Source: Kaistia defluvii
GTDB taxonomy: Bacteria > Pseudomonadota > Alphaproteobacteria > Rhizobiales > Kaistiaceae
Reading direction: 5' to 3'
DNA: 64,000 nucleotides
NCBI RefSeq assembly: GCF_026343955.1
Contig: NZ_JAPKNI010000001.1
Location: forward strand, 186,001 to 250,000
Shown here: one piece after another, positions 57,717 to 64,000 of the stretch
Position numbering within the stretch: the stretch's first letter is position 1
How the letters are laid out: each line of letters opens with the position of its first letter
Program-made: the position numbers and the translations under genes
Notes under the pieces: model-generated
What the model was told of the DNA's origin: nothing
Database searches by the model: none
The model's input: the letters and a program-made list of their open reading frames with translations, nothing else

Positions 57717-58883
57717 ATGGCCGAGATCGTCTTTGAGCGGGTGACCAAGCGCTATGATGACGGCCAGCTCGCCGTCAATGCGCTCGATTTGAAGATCGCC
57801 GATGGCGAGTTTCTGGTGCTGGTCGGCCCGTCCGGCTGCGGAAAGTCGACGGCGCTGCGCATGATCGCGGGGCTTGAGGAAATCTCCGACGGCTCGCTCG
57901 TCATCGACGGCGCGGTCGCCAACGACCTCTCGCCGCGCGACCGCAACATCGCCATGGTGTTCCAGTCCTACGCGCTCTATCCGCATCTCTCGGTCGCCGA
58001 CAATATCGGCTTCGGTCTCCGGGTCCGCGGCTCCGACAAGGCGGAAATCCGCGCCAAGGTCGAGGAGACGGCGAAGCTGCTGGAGCTTTCCGACCTGCTC
58101 GACCGCAAGCCGGGACGTCTTTCCGGCGGGCAGCGCCAGCGCGTCGCCATGGGCCGCGCCCTCGTGCGTTCGCCCAAAGCCTTCCTGATGGACGAGCCGC
58201 TCTCCAATCTTGACGCGCGGCTGCGCGGCCAGATGCGGGCCGAGATCGCGCATCTGCAGAAGATGACCGGCGTCACCACCGTCTATGTCACGCACGACCA
58301 GGTCGAGGCGATGACGATGGGCGACCGCGTGGCCGTGATGAACAAGGGCGTGCTGCAGCAGCTGGCCGCCCCGCGCACCCTCTATGACGCCCCGGCCAAT
58401 CTGTTCGTCGCCGGCTTCATCGGCTCGCCGCCGATGAACCTTCTGCCCGGTCAGGTCGTCGCGGCCGAGGGCGATCCCGGACTGAAGCTCGGCGACCTGA
58501 CGATCGCGCTCGACCCGGCAGCCCTGGACGTCCGTCCTGGCATCGCCCGCTTCGCCGGCCGGGACATCATCGCCGGCATCCGCCCCGAGGCGTTCCAGTT
58601 CGTCGCCGACAGAACGCCGGGTCCCGGCAAGCTCTCCGGCCGCGTCGCCTTCGTCGAGGACCTCGGCGCCAACCTGCTGGTGCATCTCGATCTCGACGGT
58701 GCCGCCGTCATCGCCGCTGGCGTTTCGGAGGATGGCGAGGAGCTGAGCTCGGCTCGCACGCGACTGCGCGCCATCGTCGACGGCACCTTGCCGATACGGA
58801 AAGACGACCGAATCTGTCTCACCGTCGACCCATCCCGCATCCATCTGTTCGATGCGGCGTCCGAACAGGCGATCGTCGCCTGA
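57717..58883 (+). CDS. Sugar ABC transporter ATP-binding protein (UgpC/MsmK type)
   Basis: 388-residue ATPase with Walker [50 protein letters not shown] and [14 protein letters not shown], then a TOBE domain. GAGGGA lies six bases before the ATG at 57717; an ATG at 57711 is also in frame. There is a 115-base gap after cutC containing TTGACA. It lies beside a second importer lacking its own ATPase (59426-62751), so it probably serves that system, the amino-sugar system, or both. Confidence 0.93.
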   Translation: MAEIVFERVTKRYDDGQLAVNALDLKIADGEFLVLVGPSGCGKSTALRMIAGLEEISDGSLVIDGAVANDLSPRDRNIAMVFQSYALYPHLSVADNIGFGLRVRGSDKAEIRAKVEETAKLLELSDLLDRKPGRLSGGQRQRVAMGRALVRSPKAFLMDEPLSNLDARLRGQMRAEIAHLQKMTGVTTVYVTHDQVEAMTMGDRVAVMNKGVLQQLAAPRTLYDAPANLFVAGFIGSPPMNLLPGQVVAAEGDPGLKLGDLTIALDPAALDVRPGIARFAGRDIIAGIRPEAFQFVADRTPGPGKLSGRVAFVEDLGANLLVHLDLDGAAVIAAGVSEDGEELSSARTRLRAIVDGTLPIRKDDRICLTVDPSRIHLFDAASEQAIVA

Positions 58884-59020
58884 GCAATAGGGTCAAAATA
58901 GAGGCAATTTACAGCGAATTTCGTAAAATTACCTATTGGGTCAAAGAGATCGGTTGATTTCGATCAAGGCAGGCTACAATCTGGAACTCGATATTGGTTC
59001 CGTCAAAAACGGAGCCTGTC

Positions 59021-59185
59021 ATGACTGCAGCCAACATCCTCGCTCTGGGCGCCATCATCAGCGCCTTCCTGGTCTTTATGACCTCCGTCGCCTGGGCCGA
59101 ACGGCAGACGCGCCATCTGAGCGTCGACCCGAAGCCCGCCGACCCGCGGCCCCCGATCCAGGCCGCCCGTCCGCGACGGAATTGA
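59021..59185 (+). CDS. Small single-pass membrane protein
   Basis: 54 residues from the ATG at 59021, which has GGAG six bases upstream. A hydrophobic helix occupies about residues 4-27 (NILALGAIISAFLVFMTSVA), followed by an Arg/Pro-rich tail of about 25 residues predicted to be disordered. An alternative ATG at 58994 has no ribosome site. No family is recognised and no partner is evident. Confidence 0.6.
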   Translation: MTAANILALGAIISAFLVFMTSVAWAERQTRHLSVDPKPADPRPPIQAARPRRN

Positions 59186-59425
59186 GGGAAGCTGCCTCCA
59201 GGCGCTGCGGGCGCGCGATCGGTCGGGGGGCCGAGCGTTGCCGTCCGCGCCCTACGCACCGCGCAACCGGCTGAAGGGTCGGCGGCGCGGTGCGATGCCC
59301 TGCCCATTTTTCCGTCGATTCTTTGCCGGCGCGCCGGGGCGCTCGAAGGGCCACCTGACATTGCCGACCGCACGGATTGCGGCAGGGCCGCGGCATAGGC
59401 CGCGCCCTCCCCGTCCCGCAGAGAG

Positions 59426-60244
59426 TCAGTGCACGCCCTTAGTCAGGCCCTGGACGAAATAGCGGTTCAGGAACAGCGCCATCAGCACGATCGGCACGGT
59501 CGAGAAATGCGCCAGGGCGCCGAGCGTCCCCCAGGTGATGTCCTTGGTGCCGAACGAAGCCAGCAGCGCCACCGAGAGCGGCTTGGTGTCCGAATTGGTC
59601 AGGAACATCGGCGTCAGGAAGTCGTTCCACGAGAACATGATGCAGAACAGCGCGCTGGCGATGATGCCGGGCACCACGGTCGGCAGCGCGACGCGGTAGA
59701 ACGCGCCCCAGAGCGTGCAGCCATCGGTCAGCGCCGCCTCCTCCATGTCGCGCGGCAGCGCGCGGAAATAGGAGAACATCATCCAGGTGACGAAGGCGCA
59801 GTTCAGCGTCGTGTTGATCAGGATGACGGCCCACCACGTCCCGAGCAGGCCGATGTCGCGCATCATCAGATAGAACGGGATCAGCGTCGCGATGATCGGC
59901 ACCGTGCGGATCGCCAGGAAGAAATAGGCGACGACGATGGCGTAGCGCGATTTCGACCGCGCCAGCGCATAGCCGGCCGGCACGCCGAGCAGCAGCGACA
60001 GCACCGTGGTGCCGAGGCTCATGACGATGCTCGACTTCAGCAACTGCCAGACGTCGAACAGCTGGAAGATGCGCTCGAAATTGAACAGGGTCGGGCTGAA
60101 GGTGAAGCTCGGCGGCGAGGAGAAGATCTCGCGCGGCGGCTTGTAGGCAGTCGAGACCAGCCACAGCACCGGGATCATGTAGAGGGCGAGGATGACGACC
60201 AGCGTGGTGCGCTCGATCGCGATCTGGCGGGTGCGGGCTTTCAT
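59426..60244 (-). CDS. Sugar ABC transporter permease (MalG type)
   Basis: 272 residues with six membrane helices; the EAA loop is MEEAALTDGCTLWGAFYRVAL. Overlaps the upstream permease by four bases. CUT1 family by the pattern FSWNDFLTP near residue 205 and the terminal RYFVQGLTKGVH. Confidence 0.93.
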   Translation of the reverse strand: MKARTRQIAIERTTLVVILALYMIPVLWLVSTAYKPPREIFSSPPSFTFSPTLFNFERIFQLFDVWQLLKSSIVMSLGTTVLSLLLGVPAGYALARSKSRYAIVVAYFFLAIRTVPIIATLIPFYLMMRDIGLLGTWWAVILINTTLNCAFVTWMMFSYFRALPRDMEEAALTDGCTLWGAFYRVALPTVVPGIIASALFCIMFSWNDFLTPMFLTNSDTKPLSVALLASFGTKDITWGTLGALAHFSTVPIVLMALFLNRYFVQGLTKGVH

Positions 60245-61191
60245 GTCTCGTTGGCCCTCACATCGGCCCGGCGGATCAGCAGGGTGAAGGCGGCGCAGAG
60301 CACCGCGATGCAGAGGATCGCGACATTGCCGATCGCCGAGGCAAAGCCGATGTTGAAGAACTGCAGGCCCTGCTTGACGCCATAGACCATCAGCGAATTG
60401 GTCGCGTCGCCCGGCCCGCCGCCGGTGGTGACGAAGATGATGTCGAACACGCGGAACGCATCCATCACCCGCAGCACCAGCGCCAGGAACACGGTCGGCA
60501 GCAGCAGCGGCAGGACGACGAGCCGGAAGCGCTGCAACGCCGTGGCGCCATCGGCAGAGGCCGCCTCCAATATGTCACCCGGCAGCGACTTGAGCCCGGC
60601 GAGCAGGATCAGCGCGACCAGCGGCGTCCATTCCCACACATCGATCAGGATGACGACCGGCAGCGCGGAGCTGGTCGAGGCGAGGAATCCGCGCGGGCCG
60701 GATATGCCCCATTCGGCCAGGTAATAGCCGAAGAAGCCGTAATCGACGGCGAGCAGCGCGCGGAAGATCAGGCCAACGACCACCGGCGTGATCGTGACCG
60801 GGATCAGCAGGAAGGCGAGGCAGATGCGGTTGAAGCGCCCCTCGCGCCAGAGCAGCAGCGCCAGGCAAAGGCCGAAGACGAACTCCAGCGCCACGGCGGC
60901 GAAGGTGAAGACGAAGGTGTTGATCAGCGCCCGGCGCGCCGTCGAATCCGTCCAGAGCTCGGCATAGTTGGCGAGGCCTACGAAGGTCCGCCTTCCTCCG
61001 CCGCGCAGCAGATTATAGTCGAAGAACGAGTACCAGATGCCCTGCGCCAGCGGCCAGAGCGCGATCAGCACGACATAGACCACGGCCGGAACCGCGAGCG
61101 CGATCAGGAAGAGCCTGCGCCGGTCCTGGAAGCGCAGGCGGGCCGCCTTGCGCTGGGGGAAATCGATCGAGCCGACGGAAGTCGTAGCCAA
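60241..61191 (-). CDS. Sugar ABC transporter permease (MalF type)
   Basis: 316 residues from a TTG at 61191 (MATTSVGSIDFPQRK), with GAGGG about ten bases upstream. The open frame continues to a TTG at 61257, which lies in repeat sequence and is disfavoured. Six hydrophobic helices; EAA loop DILEAASADGATALQRFRLV. FVTTGGGPGDATNSL is a strong CUT1 signature. Start uncertain because no ATG exists in the first 40 residues. Confidence 0.88.
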   Translation of the reverse strand: MATTSVGSIDFPQRKAARLRFQDRRRLFLIALAVPAVVYVVLIALWPLAQGIWYSFFDYNLLRGGGRRTFVGLANYAELWTDSTARRALINTFVFTFAAVALEFVFGLCLALLLWREGRFNRICLAFLLIPVTITPVVVGLIFRALLAVDYGFFGYYLAEWGISGPRGFLASTSSALPVVILIDVWEWTPLVALILLAGLKSLPGDILEAASADGATALQRFRLVVLPLLLPTVFLALVLRVMDAFRVFDIIFVTTGGGPGDATNSLMVYGVKQGLQFFNIGFASAIGNVAILCIAVLCAAFTLLIRRADVRANET

Positions 61192-61229
61192 TGCGGAACA
61201 CCCTCGCTGGATCAGGACAGTTGAAGCGC

Positions 61230-61373
61230 CGGTGCGCTTCTTCACCTCTCGCCTCAAGGGAGAGGTCGGCGCACGCAGTGCGGCGGGTGAGGGTTTACGG
61301 CCTCACCGGATCGTTTCCCAAACCCTCACCAGGAGCCTGATCCTCACCTCTTCCTCAGGGAGAGGTGAGGATC
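61230..61373. repeat. Pair of palindromic repeats between permease and binding-protein genes
   Basis: Left unit: TCACCTCTCGCC...GGGAGAGGT near 61243-61268. Right unit: GATCCTCACCTCT-TCCTCAGGG-AGAGGTGAGGATC at 61339-61373, a perfect 13-base stem. Outer CCCTCACC and GGTGAGGG words flank them. The placement, between binding protein and permease of an ABC operon, repeats that at 49268. Confidence 0.8.
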
Positions 61374-61424
61374 TAGCTCCTGCCAATCGGTATCTGGCCT
61401 TAAGTCCTCAACCGCCCGCAAGGA

Positions 61425-61463
61425 AGACTCCAGGCGAGAGCATTGCGCCCTCGCCTGGAGTCT
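61425..61463 (-). terminator. Strong hairpin after the binding-protein gene
   Basis: AGACTCCAGGCGAG pairs perfectly with CTCGCCTGGAGTCT around an 11-base loop, eight bases after the stop at 61471. On the minus strand it is followed by TCCTTGCGG. It probably limits transcription into the permease genes so that more binding protein is made. Confidence 0.65.
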
Positions 61464-61470
61464 AGCCCGA

Positions 61471-62751
61471 TCAGAACAGCTTCACAGCCTTTTCCTGCAC
61501 TTCGTCGAGCGCCGCCTTCGGCTCGACACCGCCGACCAGCACGGCGTTCACCGCCGTGCCGAGCAGATCCTGGATTTCGGGATACTGCGGAATGCGCGGG
61601 CGATAGTCGCCGTCGGCGTTCTCGAACGACTTGGCGATCACGGGCAGGTAGGGGAACTTCTTGTTCAGGTCCGGGTCGGCGAGCGTCGATTTGCGGATGT
61701 AGCTGCCGGCGCCCTCCATGTTGAATTCTTTCTGGATCTCCGGGCTGGTCAGCCACTTGATGAACTTCCAGGCGGCTTCCTGCTGCGCCGGGTCGATATC
61801 GGCATTGATACCCATGCCCCAGCCGCCCAGGCCATACTTGACCGGCAGGCCCTTGGCCACCGGCGTGGTGGTGATGGCGACGCTGTCGACGATCTTCGAC
61901 ATGGAGGGATCGTAGTAGCCGGGTGCGCCGACCGACCAGGTTTCCATCATCGCGACCAGGCCCTGGCGGAAGCTCTCCTCGCGGCCGCCCCAGTCATAGT
62001 CGACGGCGCCGGGAGGGGCCGCCTTGTCGAACAGTTCCTTGTAGACCTTCAGGCTGTTGACGTTGGCTTCCGAATTGATCGCCGGCTTGCCGGACGCGTC
62101 CAGCACCGAGCCGCCGAGCTGGGCGTTGTACTGCAGCCAGTCCTGCGCCACCGCCGGGCCCTTCTGGCCGTTGGCGACGAAGCCGTACTGCTTCTTGTCG
62201 GGATCGGTCAGCTTGATCGCCGTCTCGACGAACTCTTCCGCCGTCTCGGGAACCTTCAGGCCGGCTGCGTCGAGCAGATCCTTGCGATAGGCGAGCACCG
62301 CCGCATAGCCGGCAAACGGAAACGCCACCTGCTTGCCGTCATACTGGCCGATATACTTGATCGTGGACGGGTAGATATCGTCCAGCTTCATCTCGTCCGC
62401 GTCGCGCTTGATCCAGTCGGTCAGGTCGACGGTGTATTTGTTGTCGGCATATTGCCCGGCCCAGACGATATCCATCGTCACAAGGTCGTAATTCTTGGTG
62501 TGACCGATGAAATCTGCCTGTGTCTTGGTAAGCAGGGAGCCATAGTCGAGGATGTCGACCTTGACGGTCGCGCCCGTTTCCTCCTCGAACTTCGGCGCCA
62601 GTTTGGCGATCACGGGCGCGAACTGGTCGTTCTGCGAGGCGAGGTTCAGCGTGATGCCGGCCAGCGGCTTGTCGGCGGCGAGCGCAGCGCCCGCGATGCT
62701 CACATAGACCAGCCCGGCAACTCCGAGCTTTAACAGCGATGCGGTGCTCAT
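61471..62751 (-). CDS. Sugar ABC transporter substrate-binding protein
   Basis: Periplasmic solute-binding protein, CUT1 family, 426 residues. Signal peptide MSTASLLKLG with cleavage after GAALA. Mature features: ITLNLASQNDQFAPVIAKL, FEEETGATVKV, YDLVTMDIVW and GLGGWGMGINADI. First gene of the second transporter operon. Ligand unknown. Confidence 0.92.
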   Translation of the reverse strand: MSTASLLKLGVAGLVYVSIAGAALAADKPLAGITLNLASQNDQFAPVIAKLAPKFEEETGATVKVDILDYGSLLTKTQADFIGHTKNYDLVTMDIVWAGQYADNKYTVDLTDWIKRDADEMKLDDIYPSTIKYIGQYDGKQVAFPFAGYAAVLAYRKDLLDAAGLKVPETAEEFVETAIKLTDPDKKQYGFVANGQKGPAVAQDWLQYNAQLGGSVLDASGKPAINSEANVNSLKVYKELFDKAAPPGAVDYDWGGREESFRQGLVAMMETWSVGAPGYYDPSMSKIVDSVAITTTPVAKGLPVKYGLGGWGMGINADIDPAQQEAAWKFIKWLTSPEIQKEFNMEGAGSYIRKSTLADPDLNKKFPYLPVIAKSFENADGDYRPRIPQYPEIQDLLGTAVNAVLVGGVEPKAALDEVQEKAVKLF

Positions 62752-63093
62752 TCCTGTGACTTTCTCTTCCTCGGGACAAGGGGCGTGGCGCAGCTTACAT
62801 CAAACAATACCGTGCTCAAGACCTACCTTTTATTCCGGCAAAACCCAAGATGATCAGCTTTCATCAAGCTGTTCCTTTAGTTGGCAGCTTGCCCAACTTG
62901 CCGTCAGCTTGCGTCGCGATGTTCCTCCGCAAACAACAACCATGTTCGCTTGCGGCATTCGGGCATGCATATTGCTGCGAATTCACCGGCCCTGGCGCAC
63001 GACAGAAAAAGTCGCCTATGCCTAATTTTACGTCAAGCACAGTTTCGCACCGATGCGATACGATGCAAGCCTTCCCGAGCGAGGATGCGCTGC
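62752..63093. promoter_or_regulatory. Divergent intergenic region
   Basis: About 340 bases between the binding-protein gene (minus) and the flavin monooxygenase gene (plus), lower in GC than the flanks, so both promoters should lie here. AGCTT-TCATC-AAGCT at about 62858-62872 and TTGG-CAGCTTGC-CCAA near 62880-62896 are small inverted repeats that could be operators. No coding frame is credible. Confidence 0.4.
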
Positions 63094-64000
63094 ATGACCT
63101 TTTGCGCCCAACTGACCGAACTGGAACGGCAAATCGCGGCCGACCTGATCCGCATCGAGGCCGCGCCGCGTGCATGGATTCCGTCTCGTGGCGGCCCGGA
63201 AGGTGCACCGGTCCATGATGTCGTCATCATCGGCGCCGGCCTGTCCGGACTGTCGATCGCCTTCGGGCTGAAGCGGCAGGGCGTCGTCAACGTCCTGTCC
63301 CTCGATGCCCGCCCCGAGGGACAGGAAGGACCGTGGCTGACCTGCGCCCGCATGGACACGCTGCGCTCGCCCAAACATCTCGCCGGGCCGGACCTGGGCG
63401 TCCCCAGCCTGACCTATCGCGCCTGGCATGAGGCGATCCATGGCGCACAATCCTGGGACAGCCTCGGCAAGATCGGCCGCGCCGACTGGATGGACTATCT
63501 GCGCTGGTATCGCCGCGTCACCGGCCTTGCCGTGCGCAACGAGACCACGCTCACCGCCATCGAACCCTTTTCCGACGGCCTGGCGCTCTCGGTCGAAGCC
63601 CCCGGGGGACCCGAGCGGATCTATGCGCGCAAGATCGTGTTGGCCACCGGCATAGAAGGCGCCGGCGGCCATGCGGTGCCGGCCATCGTCTCGGAGAACC
63701 TGCCGCGCGAGGTCTGGACCCATAGCGGCGAGACGATCGACACATCGCGCCTGGCCGGGCGCGACGTCGGCATTCTCGGCTCGTCCTCTTCCGCTTTCGA
63801 CTGGGCGACGGCCGCGCTCCGGGCCGGCGCGCGCTCGGCGACCCTGTTTGGCCGGGCCACGGAATTCGCCAGGACCGAGGTGCTGGCCTGGACGAATTTC
63901 CCGGGCTTCCTCAGCCATTTCGCCGATCTCGACGATCTGCGCCGCTGGCGCTTCATGCGCCGCTTCTTCGACATCAAGACGCCGCCGACGACGGAGATGT
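63094..64000 (+). CDS. FAD-dependent monooxygenase-like oxidoreductase (3' part beyond window)
   Basis: The first 302 residues are visible, starting MTFCAQLTELERQI. FAD-binding VVIIGAGLSGLSIAFGLK lies at about residues 45-62; IVLATGIEGAGG and DVGILGSSSSAFDWATAAL are the second nucleotide (NADPH) site. This layout is that of flavin-containing monooxygenase and YUCCA-like N-hydroxylases. GAGG precedes the ATG by nine bases; an ATG at 63085 is in frame but abuts the ribosome site. The C terminus is not seen, and the substrate is unknown. Confidence 0.85.
   Translation, partial: MTFCAQLTELERQIAADLIRIEAAPRAWIPSRGGPEGAPVHDVVIIGAGLSGLSIAFGLKRQGVVNVLSLDARPEGQEGPWLTCARMDTLRSPKHLAGPDLGVPSLTYRAWHEAIHGAQSWDSLGKIGRADWMDYLRWYRRVTGLAVRNETTLTAIEPFSDGLALSVEAPGGPERIYARKIVLATGIEGAGGHAVPAIVSENLPREVWTHSGETIDTSRLAGRDVGILGSSSSAFDWATAALRAGARSATLFGRATEFARTEVLAWTNFPGFLSHFADLDDLRRWRFMRRFFDIKTPPTTEM

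Overview
The window is high-GC chromosomal DNA from an alphaproteobacterium. It is most likely a member of Hyphomicrobiales (Rhizobiales). The genus cannot be fixed from the sequence alone; a Kaistia-like organism is a guess. The reasons are the gene order of the division/cell-wall cluster, an A-type RNase P RNA, DUF2336 and extensin-like proteins, a fused ArsR-methyltransferase next to metF, and several binding-protein sugar ABC transporters. MurE has the DNPR motif, so the peptidoglycan should contain meso-diaminopimelate.

Layout. (1) 1-9.9 kb, minus strand: dcw cluster mraZ-rsmH-ftsL-ftsI-murE-murF-mraY-murD-ftsW, mostly joined by 1-4 base overlaps and preceded by a promoter that overlaps a 10-bp-phased array of TGGG boxes (probable MraZ operator). 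(2) 10.2-13 kb: rnpB, a lytic transglycosylase, an AmpD-type amidase and a TerB/J-domain protein. (3) 13.2-23.1 kb: a fused 5-oxoprolinase/hydantoinase carrying an in-frame palindromic repeat, a hemerythrin protein, an extensin-like lipoprotein, an ornithine-decarboxylase-type enzyme, a DUF2336 protein, a 27-residue membrane microprotein and AzlCD. (4) 23.2-29.8 kb: a methionine-cycle operon (ArsR-methyltransferase, metF, split metH) with a Phd/PIN toxin-antitoxin pair in the middle. (5) 29.8-35.6 kb: catalase and OxyR, small accessory genes and a GC-rich gap full of inverted repeats. (6) 35.7-45 kb: EttA, a glycosyltransferase, a MarR-controlled EmrAB-type efflux operon, a sulfite-oxidase-like protein and a ferredoxin-reductase-like flavoprotein. 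(7) 45.2-58.9 kb: a divergent amino-sugar locus. (8) 59-62.8 kb: a second sugar ABC transporter. (9) The right edge: the start of a flavin-dependent monooxygenase.

How the genes fit together. The amino-sugar locus has an ABC importer, a Gfo/Idh dehydrogenase and MurQ on the minus strand. Facing them on the plus strand are a BadF-type kinase, a GntR/UTRA regulator, NagB-II, NagA, a ROK kinase, CutC and a second ABC ATPase. This is a complete route from N-acetylated amino sugars (GlcNAc and probably MurNAc) to fructose-6-phosphate. The intergenic control region holds several TGGTAT/ATACCA half sites. The second transporter has two permeases and a binding protein but no ATPase beside them; the ATPase at the end of the amino-sugar operon is the nearest candidate.

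A family of palindromic repeats (CTCTCCC...GGGAGAG cores, often with CCCTCACCCC/GGGGTGAGGG outer arms) is scattered between genes, and one copy lies inside a coding sequence. No rRNA, tRNA, CRISPR array, prophage or transposase was recognised. No clearly undescribed multi-gene system was found. The most unusual points are the repeat translated inside the oxoprolinase gene, the toxin-antitoxin pair nested in the methionine operon and the structured gap near 33.6-34.2 kb.
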